Below are positions 35,545 through 44,630 of a stretch of 50,524 nucleotides of DNA, piece by piece. Origin of the DNA: BOKV01 sp041739465 (GTDB lineage Bacteria > Pseudomonadota > Alphaproteobacteria > Rhizobiales > Rhizobiaceae); the NCBI GenBank assembly GCA_041739465.1, contig JBGSNX010000090.1, positions 1 through 50,524 of the forward strand, read 5' to 3'. Every line of letters begins with the position of its first letter. The first letter of the stretch is position 1. A program made the translations under genes and the position numbers. The notes beneath the pieces were generated by a model. The model saw only the letters and a list, made by a program, of their open reading frames with translations. It was not told the origin of the DNA and searched no databases.

Positions 35545-36888
35545 ATGTTCAACAAGGTACTCATTGCCAACCGGGGTGAAATTGCCCTTCGCATCCTGCG
35601 GGCCTGCAAGGAGCTTGGCATCGCAACGGTCGCCATCCATTCGACGGCGGACAGCGAAGCCATGCATGTGCGCCTTGCAGACGAAAGCGTTTGCATCGGG
35701 CCGCCGCCATCGCGTGACAGTTACCTCAACATGCACGAAATTCTTGCCGCCTGTGAGATCACTGGCGCGGACGCCATTCACCCAGGCTACGGATTTTTGT
35801 CGGAGAATGCCAAGTTCGCCGAAATCCTGGAAGCGCACGGGATAACCTTCATCGGACCCAGCGCTGAGCATATCCGCATCATGGGCGACAAGATCGAGGC
35901 CAAGAACACGGCGCGTCGGCTTGGCATCCCGTGTGTTCCGGGCTCAGCTGGCGCCGTTACCGACGAAATTCAGGCCAAGCGGATTGCTGCGGAAATCGGC
36001 TATCCTGTCCTGATCAAGGCCGCCTCTGGCGGCGGCGGTCGCGGCATGAAGGTTGCGCGCGACGAGGACAGCCTCGGCGAGGCATTGGCCACGGCACGCT
36101 CTGAAGCTGGTGCCGCCTTTGGCGATGATTCCGTTTACATTGAAAAATACCTCAGCCGCCCGCGCCACATTGAAGTGCAGGTAATGGGCGACGGCATGGG
36201 TGCTGGCGTACACCTTGGCGAGCGTGATTGCTCCTTGCAGCGCCGTCACCAGAAGGTCTGGGAAGAAGCAAACTCTCCTGCCCTCAACGCTTCGGAGCGC
36301 AACAAGATCGGCGACATCTGCGCCAAGGCCATCCAGGGCCTTGGATATTCAGGCGCCGGCACTGTCGAATTTCTTTATGAAGACGGCGAGTTCTTTTTCA
36401 TCGAAATGAACACCCGCCTGCAGGTCGAGCACCCGGTAATGGAAATGATCACCGGCATTGACCTTGTGAATGAGCAGATACGGGTAGCCTCTGGCGGCGG
36501 CCTTTCGATGAAGCAGGACGAAATCGTCTTCAACGGCCACGCCATCGAATGCCGCATCAATGCGGAGCATCCCAAAACATTCGTCCCCTCGCCAGGGCGC
36601 ATTTCCTATTATCATCCGCCGGGCGGACTTGGCGTTCGTGTCGATTCAGGTGTTTATCAGGGCTATTCAATTCCGCCCTATTACGACAGCCTCATCGGCA
36701 AGTTGATCGTGCATGGCCGCAACCGGGTGGAATGCCTGATGCGACTTCGGCGGGCGCTGGATGAATTCGTGGTGGATGGCATCGAGACCACATTGCCGTT
36801 GTTTCGTGACCTTGTGTCCAATGCGGACATTCAGGACGGAAACTACAACATTCATTGGCTGGAAAAGTATCTGGCAAAGGACGCCTGA
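35545..36888 (+). CDS. accC: Biotin carboxylase subunit of acetyl-CoA carboxylase
   Basis: A 447-residue ATP-grasp enzyme that carboxylates biotin on AccB. It has the N-terminal NRGEIALRILRA, the Gly-rich ATP loop SGGGGRGMKVARDE near 162-175, the ERDCSLQRRHQKVWEEA signature, and EMNTRLQVEHPVMEMITGIDLV. The ATG at 35545 (MFNKVLIANRGE) was chosen. A GTG at 35536 overlapping the accB stop (GTGA) is the alternative. The accB-accC pair forms an operon, and aat starts 17 bases after its stop. Confidence 0.97.
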   Translation: MFNKVLIANRGEIALRILRACKELGIATVAIHSTADSEAMHVRLADESVCIGPPPSRDSYLNMHEILAACEITGADAIHPGYGFLSENAKFAEILEAHGITFIGPSAEHIRIMGDKIEAKNTARRLGIPCVPGSAGAVTDEIQAKRIAAEIGYPVLIKAASGGGGRGMKVARDEDSLGEALATARSEAGAAFGDDSVYIEKYLSRPRHIEVQVMGDGMGAGVHLGERDCSLQRRHQKVWEEANSPALNASERNKIGDICAKAIQGLGYSGAGTVEFLYEDGEFFFIEMNTRLQVEHPVMEMITGIDLVNEQIRVASGGGLSMKQDEIVFNGHAIECRINAEHPKTFVPSPGRISYYHPPGGLGVRVDSGVYQGYSIPPYYDSLIGKLIVHGRNRVECLMRLRRALDEFVVDGIETTLPLFRDLVSNADIQDGNYNIHWLEKYLAKDA

Positions 36889-36905
36889 GCGCGTCACAAT
36901 GGGCA

Positions 36906-37574
36906 ATGCGTTCCAAGGATGAAGCATTCGAGATCACTCCTCAGGTTTTGCTGAAGGCCTATGCCTGCGGCATCTTCCCCATGGCTGATTCAGCTGATGA
37001 CCCCGGCCTGTTCTGGGTTGAACCTGAGCTTCGCGGCATCCTGCCGCTCGACGGTTTTCACGTTCCCAGATCGTTGAAAAAGACTTTCCGCCGGGAGCCC
37101 TTCGAAGTGCGCATCGACCATGATTTCGAAGCAGTGATTGCAGCTTGCGCTGAAGCCACCGATGACCGGCCAAAAACATGGATCAACCGGCGCATTCACC
37201 GTCTCTACTGCCAGTTGCATGCAATGGGACACGCCCACAGCGTCGAATGCTGGGCCGACGGGCAACTTGCCGGCGGACTTTACGGCGTAAAACTTGGCGC
37301 AGTGTTTTTCGGCGAAAGCATGTTCTCGCGGCAGACGGACGCGTCAAAGATTGCGCTGATCCATCTGGTTTACCGGTTGCGGGCTGGAGGTTTCCAACTG
37401 CTCGACACCCAGTTCACCACGAAGCATCTGGTCAATTTCGGCGCAATTGACGTGCCAAGGCGGCGGTATTCCAAAATGCTTGAAAAGGCGGTCAAGGGTG
37501 AAGCCGACTTCTTCCCTTATGTGGGCGGAGCGACTTCGGATTCCATTTTGCAGTCCTTCAGCCAGACATCATAG
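36906..37574 (+). CDS. aat: Leucyl/phenylalanyl-tRNA-protein transferase
   Basis: A 222-residue enzyme that adds Leu or Phe from tRNA to the N-terminus of proteins with Lys or Arg ends, marking them for ClpAP degradation (N-end rule). The family motifs are present: AYACGIFPMA near residues 20-29, the FWVEPELRGILPLDGFHVPRSL block, SVECWADGQLAGGLYGV, FFGESMFSRQTDASKIAL, and LLDTQFTTKHL. The ATG at 36906 gives the usual length. The frame open upstream runs into accC. Its last 58 bases overlap the end of the convergent DUF2155 gene. Confidence 0.95.
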   Translation: MRSKDEAFEITPQVLLKAYACGIFPMADSADDPGLFWVEPELRGILPLDGFHVPRSLKKTFRREPFEVRIDHDFEAVIAACAEATDDRPKTWINRRIHRLYCQLHAMGHAHSVECWADGQLAGGLYGVKLGAVFFGESMFSRQTDASKIALIHLVYRLRAGGFQLLDTQFTTKHLVNFGAIDVPRRRYSKMLEKAVKGEADFFPYVGGATSDSILQSFSQTS

Positions 37575-37939
37575 ACCGGATGCTCGATGGCGTTGAGCCC
37601 GGGCGAATCTGCAAACATCCAGCCGGTAAAAATGCGCCGGATATTTTTGTCGAGGGTGATCTCGTCTACCTCGATGAAGGATGACGTTTTCGGCGTTTCC
37701 GTTACCGGGCGGCTGTAGCAAACGCGCGGCGTTACCTGCAACGTTCCAAACTGCACCGTCTCATCGATGTAAACGTCAAACGTGATGGTGCGTCCGGTGA
37801 TTTTGTCGAGGCCGGAGAACTCGGCAACGCGGTTCTTGATGTGCTCAACGGGCGCAGGCGTCTCTTGCGCAACTGCCAGCGAAAAACTGAGCGCAGCAGC
37901 AAGGGCCAACAATGGGGGAACCAGCAGGGTCTTTTTCAT
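37517..37939 (-). CDS. DUF2155 domain secreted protein
   Basis: A 140-residue exported protein with a signal peptide (about 1-24, ending AVAQ) and a DUF2155 domain: FSGLDKITGRTITFDVYIDETVQFGTLQV, a central Cys in RVCYSRP, and FTGWMFADSPGLNAIEHPVYDVWLKDC near the end. The two cysteines could form a disulfide. Function is unknown, but the gene is typically near aat and accBC or NDUFA12 in alphaproteobacteria. The ATG at 37939 follows an in-frame TTG at 37942. Its 3' end overlaps aat on the other strand by 58 bases. Confidence 0.9.
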   Translation of the reverse strand: MKKTLLVPPLLALAAALSFSLAVAQETPAPVEHIKNRVAEFSGLDKITGRTITFDVYIDETVQFGTLQVTPRVCYSRPVTETPKTSSFIEVDEITLDKNIRRIFTGWMFADSPGLNAIEHPVYDVWLKDCKMESEVAPPT

Positions 37940-38006
37940 CAAACGGGATTACCTGAAGACATGATCACGACCTGTAGTATGTGATTCGGGCGGTGCAAAG
38001 GCGCAT

Positions 38007-38732
38007 TCAGAAGATCGCCGTCTGGATCAGGCGGCTTTGTGAGCCTTCAAGCACCAGACATGTCAGAATTCCGGTATCGTAGGCCCTTGTATCGATGTTG
38101 ATGCGATTGGGGCGGAAGTCGACGCTGTCCTGAGGCGTGTGACCGTGCACGACGACTTTGCCGAAACTGCCCTTGTGGGCGTGAAATTCGCCCCTGATCC
38201 ACATTAGATCATGCGGGTCTTGATACTCCAGCGGTATGGATGGCCGTACGCCTGCATGGCAGAAGAAAAAATCGCCCTCCACGTGCCAGTGTTTCAACCG
38301 GCCAAGAAAACGGCGATGGTCCGGCGGAACGAGCCTTGCCAGTTCGCGCGACAGCTCCGCATTGCTTCGGTGGTCACCGCTTATGTCGACCCCATAGGAA
38401 TCGAGCGTCTGCATTCCACCCCAATGCAGAAACCCATCGCCTTCGTCGGGATCGCTGAGGAATTTGAAGAACCACTCGTCGTGATTGCCGCGCAGGCAAA
38501 CAAAATTTGAATCGCCTGAACGGGAAACCAGCGTTTCGATTACCCTGCGAGAGGCGGGCCCCCGGTCGGTGTAGTCTCCCAGCAGGATGATGCGGGCTTT
38601 TTCAACGGGATTTTCTGCCTGATCGGCATCAATTGCAGAAAGCAACTCGCTCAGGCAGTCAGCCCGGCCATGGACATCGCCGATGGCATAGACCCTCAGG
38701 CCGTCCGGCAAACTGGCTTCGCCCAGAAACAC
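38007..38732 (-). CDS. Calcineurin-like (Ser/Thr-type) metallophosphoesterase
   Basis: A 241-residue phosphoprotein-phosphatase-type protein with the full metal-site set: GDVHGR at 18-23, GDYTDRGP near 52-59, RGNHDE near 80-85, and HAGVRP and VVHGHTPQ toward the C-terminus. Relatives include bacterial Ser/Thr phosphatases and Ap4A hydrolases (PrpA/ApaH-like); the substrate is not deducible. The start is a GTG seven bases after the NDUFA12 stop, so the two are probably cotranscribed. DUF2155 follows by 67 bases. Confidence 0.88.
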   Translation of the reverse strand: MFLGEASLPDGLRVYAIGDVHGRADCLSELLSAIDADQAENPVEKARIILLGDYTDRGPASRRVIETLVSRSGDSNFVCLRGNHDEWFFKFLSDPDEGDGFLHWGGMQTLDSYGVDISGDHRSNAELSRELARLVPPDHRRFLGRLKHWHVEGDFFFCHAGVRPSIPLEYQDPHDLMWIRGEFHAHKGSFGKVVVHGHTPQDSVDFRPNRINIDTRAYDTGILTCLVLEGSQSRLIQTAIF

Positions 38733-38739
38733 AGCCGTT

Positions 38740-39114
38740 TCAGGGACGCCAGGCTTCGTAGTCGCCTGTTACCTTGGGGCGCTCTTGCGGATTGGCAAGC
38801 GAGCCTTTGGGAACATAGGCATTTGCCGTACCGGTCTGGTTTGGCAGATGCGGCTTTTCCCATTCATGTGGCTTGTAATCTTCCTGCGAGGGGGCAGAGT
38901 CGGTGCGCTTGTGCATCCAGCCATGCCAACCTGAAGGGATCGATGTCGCGTCGGCTTCACCTGCGTACTGCACCCAGCGCCGCCCGCCATCACCTTCATA
39001 ATAGGTGTTGCCGAACAGGTCTTCACCGACCTTGCGGCCAAAGCGCCACGTGTAGAGCCTTGTGCCCCAAGTGGAGCCGTTCCACCACGAAAAGAACTGG
39101 ACCAGAAGCTTCAT
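38740..39114 (-). CDS. NADH:ubiquinone oxidoreductase accessory subunit NDUFA12
   Basis: A 124-residue member of the NDUFA12 (B17.2) family, a supernumerary complex I subunit shared by alphaproteobacteria and mitochondria. It has the N-terminal WWNGSTWGTRLYTWRFGRKVGED block, GNTYYEGDGGRRWVQYAGEADATSIPSGWHGWMH, and the Pro-rich tail with KPHLPNQTGT. The ATG at 39114 (MKLLVQFFSWW) matches family starts; the open frame upstream is not homologous. The main nuo operon is not in the window. Confidence 0.94.
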   Translation of the reverse strand: MKLLVQFFSWWNGSTWGTRLYTWRFGRKVGEDLFGNTYYEGDGGRRWVQYAGEADATSIPSGWHGWMHKRTDSAPSQEDYKPHEWEKPHLPNQTGTANAYVPKGSLANPQERPKVTGDYEAWRP

Positions 39115-39285
39115 CGAATGCGCCCGCTTTGGATTGGGTTTATGCCCCTGCTTATGCCGTGCGCGCACGCGGAAGTCCATAAGCTGCGCGCAAGCGAATG
39201 CTGCATTCAACAAAGCTGGTTTGCGCTGTCAACCGAACCGCAATAGCGTGCGGCTTGCCTGATTCAAGTTTCCCGGAAAATCGCC

Positions 39286-40503
39286 GTGCAAAACCCAGCT
39301 ATCGACAGCCCATATTCGTGGTTGCGCCTTATCATCTCCATGGCAGCGGGCACGGTTGCGTGCGTTGGCCAATGGGTGATCGTGCTGGTGCTGCCGCAAA
39401 TACAGGCCGAGTTCGGGCTGGACCGCGGATCAGCGTCCATTGCCTATACCTTCATGATGATCGGCTTTGGCGCGGGGAATTTCCTGCTGGGGCCGCTGGT
39501 CGACCGCAGGGGCATTGCGCCTGTGCTGATGGGCGCAGGCGTGACGTTGGCGATCGGGTTTGGTCTCAGCACCATCGCCACGGCCTTCTGGCAGGTCTGT
39601 TTGTTGCAAATGGTGGTGGGCATTGCCACCGCAGCAGGTTTTGGTCCGCTGATCGCCGATCTTTCGCACTGGTTCCTCAAGCGGCGTGGCATTGCCGTGG
39701 CATCTGCTGCCTGCGGCAACTACGTTGCGGGCGCGCTGTGGCCACAGGTGCTCAAGGACATGATTGTCAATGACGGCTGGCGCGACACGTTTCAGTTCGT
39801 GGCAATCGCTGCCGTGGTGCTGATGGCGCCGCTGGCGTTCAGCCTTCGCCGCCGGATGGTGCATGACGCCGCGCACCTTGCAGGTGCGGTTGCTGCCGCC
39901 CCGCGCGCAGCCCATGGCAATCTGCATATGTCGCCGGCAACACTGCAATGGTTGCTGGCGACAGCCGGGCTCGCCTGTTGCATGGCGATGGCCATGCCAC
40001 AGGTACAAATGGTCTCCTATTGCATGGACCTTGGCTACGGCATCGTTGCCGGAGCGGAAATGGTGTCGATCATGCTGGCGGGCGGCATCATCAGCCGCCT
40101 CATTTCCGGTTTTGCCTCGGACTATATCGGCGGGGTCCGCACGTTGCTGATTGGCTCGGTCATGCAGTGCCTTGCCCTATTCCTCTACCTGCCATTCGAC
40201 GGCCTGGCATCGCTTTACATGGTCTCAGCGATTTTCGGATTGGCACAGGGGGGCATCGTGCCCTGCTACGCGCTGATCGTTCGCGAATACCTGCCAGCGC
40301 GCGAAGCAGGACGGCGCGTGGGGATCGTCATCACGGCAACCGTTGTCGGCATGGCACTTGGCGGCTGGATGAGCGGCTGGATTTACGACATGACAGGTTC
40401 ATACCAGGTTGCGTTTCTGAACGGCATCGCCTGGAACCTTTTGAACATCGCCATCATGGCGATGCTGCTCTACAGAAGCAGGCCGCAGCTGGCTTTGGCC
40501 TGA
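39286..40503 (+). CDS. Major facilitator superfamily transporter
   Basis: A 405-residue inner-membrane protein with 12 predicted helices in two six-helix halves. MFS hallmarks are GPLVDRRGIAPVL in the loop between helices 2 and 3 and SGFASDYIGGVRTLL in the matching loop of the second half. The IADLSHWFLKRRGIAVASAACGNY segment resembles the oxalate/formate antiporter-like and monocarboxylate-type MFS. The substrate cannot be told. The start is a GTG at 39286, because no ATG precedes the first helix. It converges on gdhA with seven bases between stops. Confidence 0.88.
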   Translation: MQNPAIDSPYSWLRLIISMAAGTVACVGQWVIVLVLPQIQAEFGLDRGSASIAYTFMMIGFGAGNFLLGPLVDRRGIAPVLMGAGVTLAIGFGLSTIATAFWQVCLLQMVVGIATAAGFGPLIADLSHWFLKRRGIAVASAACGNYVAGALWPQVLKDMIVNDGWRDTFQFVAIAAVVLMAPLAFSLRRRMVHDAAHLAGAVAAAPRAAHGNLHMSPATLQWLLATAGLACCMAMAMPQVQMVSYCMDLGYGIVAGAEMVSIMLAGGIISRLISGFASDYIGGVRTLLIGSVMQCLALFLYLPFDGLASLYMVSAIFGLAQGGIVPCYALIVREYLPAREAGRRVGIVITATVVGMALGGWMSGWIYDMTGSYQVAFLNGIAWNLLNIAIMAMLLYRSRPQLALA

Positions 40504-40510
40504 AGTCCGA

Positions 40511-41938
40511 TCAAAGCCCCAGCGACTTGTAGCTGTCAGCAACGCGGCCAATCGCCAACACATACGCAGCCATTCGCAAGTCGAAATCCGGCTGTGTGGC
40601 GCGCCTTGTGTGCCACAGTTCGCGCATCTGGCCGTATGCGGTGCGCATGACATCATCAAGTCCGGAGCGAACCAGCGTCAGTTCGTCGGCACCTGCAACA
40701 TAGCGCGCCTTGAACTGTTCGGTGACCGTGATCCCGGCAACGGTTTCCAGTTCCTCGATGAGCATGCGGTTGCGTGCTTCCTCCTCGCGCCGCTGCATGC
40801 GGCCAAAGCGGATGTGCGACAGGTTCTTGACCCATTCGAAGTAGGAAACCGTGACACCGCCCGCATTGGCATAAAGGTCGGGGATGATGACCACGCCCTT
40901 CTCGCGCAGGATCGCGTCGCCACCCGAAGTAATCGGCCCGTTGGCCGCTTCCACGATCAAAGGTGCCTTGATCCGCGCGGCATTGGACAGGTTGATGACG
41001 CTTTCGAGTGCCGCAGGAATGAGAATGTCGCATTCTTCTTCAAGCAGTGGCGTGCCGTCCTTGTGGAACGTTCCACCTGAAAAGCCCTCGAACGAGCCGT
41101 GCTTGTTCATCCAAGCCTTGGCTTCCTCAATGTTGATGCCGGAGGGGTTGGTGAGTGCACCATTGTATTCGATGATTGCGATGACCTTCGCGCCATCTTC
41201 CTCAGTCAGGAATTTGGAGGCGTAAAAGCCGACATTGCCCAGCCCCTGGACGATGACCCGCTTGCCGGAAAGTCCGCCGGAAAGTTTGGCGACCGCCAGG
41301 TCTTCAGGGTGACGGAAAAATTCACGCAGCACGAACTGGATGCCCCTGCCCGTTGCTTCGGTGCGGCCGCGGATACCGCCCGCATTCAGCGGTTTGCCGG
41401 TTACGCAAGCGCGCGCATTGATGTCGGTGGTGTTCATGCGGTGATACTGGTCGGCGATCCAGGCCATTTCGCGCTCGCCCGTTCCCATGTCCGGCGCTGG
41501 TACGTTCTGCGAAGGGTTGATAAGGTCGCGCTTGATCAGCTCGAATGCGAAGCGGCGCGTGATGCGCTCCATTTCGTCGGCATCCCAGTCGCGCGGATTG
41601 ATGCACAGCCCGCCCTTGGAGCCGCCAAACGGCACCTCCACCAGCGCGCATTTGTAGGTCATCAACGCGGCAAGCGCTTCAACCTCGTCCTGGTTGACCG
41701 AAAGCGCATAGCGAATGCCACCCTTGACCGGTTCGGCATGTTCCGAATGCACGGAGCGATAGCCGGTGAAAGTGACAATGTCGCCGCGCAGCTTGACGCC
41801 GAAGCGGACGGTGTAGGTCGAATTGACAACCCTTATTTTTTCGATCAGCCCCGGCGAAAGGTCCATGTGATGGACTGCCCGGTTGAACAAGGTATCGACG
41901 CTGTCGCGAAATCCGGCTTCTATGACGTGCTGGTTCAT
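40511..41938 (-). CDS. Glu/Leu/Phe/Val dehydrogenase (glutamate dehydrogenase)
   Basis: A 475-residue hexameric-type amino acid dehydrogenase. Substrate and catalytic residues are K72 (PVKGGIR), K96 (TYKCALVEVPFGGSKGG) and D150 (PAPDMGTGE). The Rossmann motif VIVQGLGNVGFYAS lies near 222-235. The sequence is typical of glutamate dehydrogenase, interconverting glutamate and 2-oxoglutarate plus ammonia; cofactor preference cannot be read with confidence. A GGGGGGAAG ribosome-binding site precedes the ATG. It is transcribed alone, divergent from the secreted Cys-rich gene. Confidence 0.93.
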   Translation of the reverse strand: MNQHVIEAGFRDSVDTLFNRAVHHMDLSPGLIEKIRVVNSTYTVRFGVKLRGDIVTFTGYRSVHSEHAEPVKGGIRYALSVNQDEVEALAALMTYKCALVEVPFGGSKGGLCINPRDWDADEMERITRRFAFELIKRDLINPSQNVPAPDMGTGEREMAWIADQYHRMNTTDINARACVTGKPLNAGGIRGRTEATGRGIQFVLREFFRHPEDLAVAKLSGGLSGKRVIVQGLGNVGFYASKFLTEEDGAKVIAIIEYNGALTNPSGINIEEAKAWMNKHGSFEGFSGGTFHKDGTPLLEEECDILIPAALESVINLSNAARIKAPLIVEAANGPITSGGDAILREKGVVIIPDLYANAGGVTVSYFEWVKNLSHIRFGRMQRREEEARNRMLIEELETVAGITVTEQFKARYVAGADELTLVRSGLDDVMRTAYGQMRELWHTRRATQPDFDLRMAAYVLAIGRVADSYKSLGL

Positions 41939-42088
41939 GGTTCTTCCCCCCTAGGCTGCCACAAGGTGCGACACTTTTGCACCCGCAATGTGACAAGCGC
42001 ACGTAGTTTCGCAAGATCCTTGCAAAAATCGACGTGATCGGGAATTTTTCTGCAGAAACCGCGCAGTTTCGGCCCTATTGGAGAAAAA

Positions 42089-42517
42089 ATGTACAAAAAA
42101 CACTTGGTTTTCGCGGCAATTGCACATCTCGTTCTTGCAGGCCTTGCCACAGCCGCTGCCGCGCAGGAGCAGAAAGGCATCGCCTTTGCCTACGCGCCGG
42201 AGCAAGGCCAGGGCGTTTGCACCGGCTCGGACGCGGCTTCAACGATTGAATGCGCCAAGAAGCAGTGCATGGAATCGGGCGCCTTGGCGGAAGATTGCGC
42301 GCCAGTCGCCTGGTGCTTCCCTTCAGGTTGGACGGCGGCGGTTGGCATCATGCACAAGGAAGGCTTTCACTGGACGGAATATTCCTGCGGCTGGGAAACC
42401 AGAGATGCAGCGGCAGCGGCGGCGAAAGTCCGCTGCGATCCGGCCAGCAGGCCCTACTTACAGGAATGTTCGGCCAGCCTGTTCTACGACCCGGATGGCA
42501 ATGAGGTGATGGAGTAG
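42089..42517 (+). CDS. Small secreted cysteine-rich hypothetical protein
   Basis: A 142-residue protein with a clear signal peptide (1-25, ending AAAAQ) and eight cysteines in the mature part (44, 55, 60, 70, 76, 100, 116, 127), enough for four disulfides. The spacing and the A-x-x-C-x-x-x-x-C patterns are reminiscent of small DUF4189-like exported proteins, but the family assignment is not certain. GGAG six bases before the ATG supports the start. It stands alone between divergent gdhA and the convergent GNAT gene (eight bases between stops). Function is unknown. Confidence 0.8.
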   Translation: MYKKHLVFAAIAHLVLAGLATAAAAQEQKGIAFAYAPEQGQGVCTGSDAASTIECAKKQCMESGALAEDCAPVAWCFPSGWTAAVGIMHKEGFHWTEYSCGWETRDAAAAAAKVRCDPASRPYLQECSASLFYDPDGNEVME

Positions 42518-42524
42518 GTTTGCG

Positions 42525-43031
42525 TCAATCGAGGTTTTTCTCGAAGATCAGCGCGGGAATGCCTGACTGGTTCTGCCCGCAATTCTCGGTGCGGCCAGTC
42601 TCGACAAATCCGCGCTTGGCATAAAACGCAATGGCCTTCGCATTGCCGGGATCGACTTTCAGCTTAATGGATTGCGCTTCATCAAAACAAGTGAGCATTT
42701 CGTCAAGCAGTGCGCCACCTACGCCGCGCCGCTGACCTGCCGACGCTACATAAATCTGGTGCAAAGCGATCGTTTCCTCGGCAAAAGTGGCAAATGCCAT
42801 GCCAAGAATTGTCTTGCCGTCATCAGCGACAAGAAACTCCGAATTGGGCAGGTCCAGTCGCTGCCGCAATGCCTCAGCCGAGTGCCATTTGCCGGTTATC
42901 TCGTTGACATTTTCAATTCCGTAGAGCCGGTCATACGTGTCATGCCACGTGTTGACCAGGAGTTCACGGACTGCGGGCAAATCCGCCTTGCCGGCAGTCC
43001 GGATATAAAACGGAACTGAGTGTGAACTCAT
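42525..43031 (-). CDS. GNAT family N-acetyltransferase
   Basis: A 168-residue acetyltransferase. The acetyl-CoA loop is QRRGVGGALLDEML near residues 99-112, preceded by the LHQIYVASAG strand, with KVDPGNAKAIAFYAKRGFVETGR in the C-terminal part. The substrate is unknown. Its ATG overlaps the gatB stop by four bases (ATGA at 43028-43031), so it is translated with gatB. Confidence 0.9.
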   Translation of the reverse strand: MSSHSVPFYIRTAGKADLPAVRELLVNTWHDTYDRLYGIENVNEITGKWHSAEALRQRLDLPNSEFLVADDGKTILGMAFATFAEETIALHQIYVASAGQRRGVGGALLDEMLTCFDEAQSIKLKVDPGNAKAIAFYAKRGFVETGRTENCGQNQSGIPALIFEKNLD

Positions 43032-44527
43032 TCCAACCCCAGCTTCTTCTTGACCAGATCGTTGACCGCGGCAGGCGCCGCCTTGCCGCCGGTTGCTTTC
43101 ATCACCTGGCCGACGAACCAGCCGGCGAGCGGCGGCTTTTCGCGGGCCTGCGCTGCTATTTCCGGATTGGCAGCGATCACCTCATCCACCGCCTTTTCGA
43201 TGGCGCCAGTGTCGGTGACCTGTTTCATGCCACGCGCTTCAACGATTGATGCCGGGTCGCCGCCTTCGTTCCAGACGATCTCGAACAATTCCTTGGCGAT
43301 GGTGCCGGAGATCTCGCCAGCCTTGATCAGGTCGACAATGGAGCCAAGCTGCGTGGGGGAAACCGGAGTCGTTTCAATGTCCTTGCCGGTTTCGTTCAAC
43401 TTGCCCAGGAGGTTGTTGATGACCCAGTTTGCCGCAAGCTTTCCGTCGCGGCCGGCAGCGGTTGCCTCGAAATAATCGGCAATCGCCTTTTCGGAAACCA
43501 GGATCGTCGCGTCATAGGCTGAAAGCCCCAGTTCGCGCACCAGCCGGTCTTTCTTCTCGTCCGGCAGTTCGGGCAGTTCAGCCTTCAACGCCGCCACATA
43601 CGCATCGTCAAACTCGAGCGGCAAAAGGTCGGGATCGGGGAAATAGCGATAGTCGTGCGCATCTTCTTTCGAGCGCATCGAGCGGGTCTCGCCCTTGACC
43701 GGATCAAACAGCCGGGTTTCCTGGTCGATGGTGCCGCCATCTTCAAGGATAGCGATCTGGCGGCGTGCTTCGGTCTCGATGGACTGGCCGACAAAGCGGA
43801 TCGAATTGACGTTCTTGATCTCGCAGCGCGTGCCGAATTCACCGCCAGGTTTGCGCACCGAGACATTGACGTCAGCGCGCATCGATCCCTCATCCATGTT
43901 GCCATCGCAGGTGCCAAGATAGCGCAGGATGATCCGCAGCTTGGTGAGATAGGCCTTGGCTTCGTCTGACGAACGCAGGTCCGGCTTGGACACAATCTCC
44001 ATCAGCGCAACGCCGGTGCGGTTGAGATCGACAAAGCTCATGGTCGGATGCTGGTCGTGGATGGATTTGCCGGCGTCCTGTTCAAGGTGCAGCCGTTCGA
44101 TGCCGATTTCGATATCTTCAAAACCGCCCTTCTTGTCCGGGCCCACGGAAATGACGATCTTGCCCTCGCCGACAATCGGGTCCTTGAACTGGCTGATCTG
44201 GTAGCCCTGCGGCAGGTCGGGATAGAAATAATTCTTGCGGTCAAAAACCGAGCGGTTGTTGATCTGCGCCTTGAGGCCAAGGCCGGTGCGCACGGCCTGC
44301 GCCACGCATTCCTCGTTTATCACTGGCAACATGCCGGGCATCGCCGCGTCAACCAGACTCACATTGGCATTCGGTTCGGCACCAAATGTGGTCGAAGCGC
44401 CGGAAAACAGTTTGGCGTTGGACTGCACCTGCGCATGGACTTCCATGCCGATGACGACCTCCCAATCGCCTGTCGCGCCGGGAATGAACCGTTTTGGGTC
44501 GGGTGTACGGGTATCAACAAGGGCCAT
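43028..44527 (-). CDS. gatB: Asp-tRNA(Asn)/Glu-tRNA(Gln) amidotransferase subunit B
   Basis: A 499-residue GatB. The N-terminal kinase-like domain has WEVVIGMEVHAQV, NYFYPDLPQGYQISQFKDPI and MSFVDLNRTGVALMEIVSKPDL, and the C-terminal YqeY-type domain (about 350-499) binds tRNA. With GatA and GatC it converts misacylated Glu-tRNA(Gln) and Asp-tRNA(Asn) to the amide forms. The ATG at 44527 (MALVDTRTPDPKRF) is the family start; the frame is open earlier. gatA lies about 5 kb upstream on the same strand rather than adjacent. Confidence 0.97.
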   Translation of the reverse strand: MALVDTRTPDPKRFIPGATGDWEVVIGMEVHAQVQSNAKLFSGASTTFGAEPNANVSLVDAAMPGMLPVINEECVAQAVRTGLGLKAQINNRSVFDRKNYFYPDLPQGYQISQFKDPIVGEGKIVISVGPDKKGGFEDIEIGIERLHLEQDAGKSIHDQHPTMSFVDLNRTGVALMEIVSKPDLRSSDEAKAYLTKLRIILRYLGTCDGNMDEGSMRADVNVSVRKPGGEFGTRCEIKNVNSIRFVGQSIETEARRQIAILEDGGTIDQETRLFDPVKGETRSMRSKEDAHDYRYFPDPDLLPLEFDDAYVAALKAELPELPDEKKDRLVRELGLSAYDATILVSEKAIADYFEATAAGRDGKLAANWVINNLLGKLNETGKDIETTPVSPTQLGSIVDLIKAGEISGTIAKELFEIVWNEGGDPASIVEARGMKQVTDTGAIEKAVDEVIAANPEIAAQAREKPPLAGWFVGQVMKATGGKAAPAAVNDLVKKKLGLE

Positions 44528-44630
44528 GAAATTTCCATCCTGCTTTTGCGAAGATATGCAATCGCGCACAAGCCGGGTCAAGGGCGCGACAGGAGATCAA
44601 TCCATACATGCCAGGCCTGCTTGAGAATTT

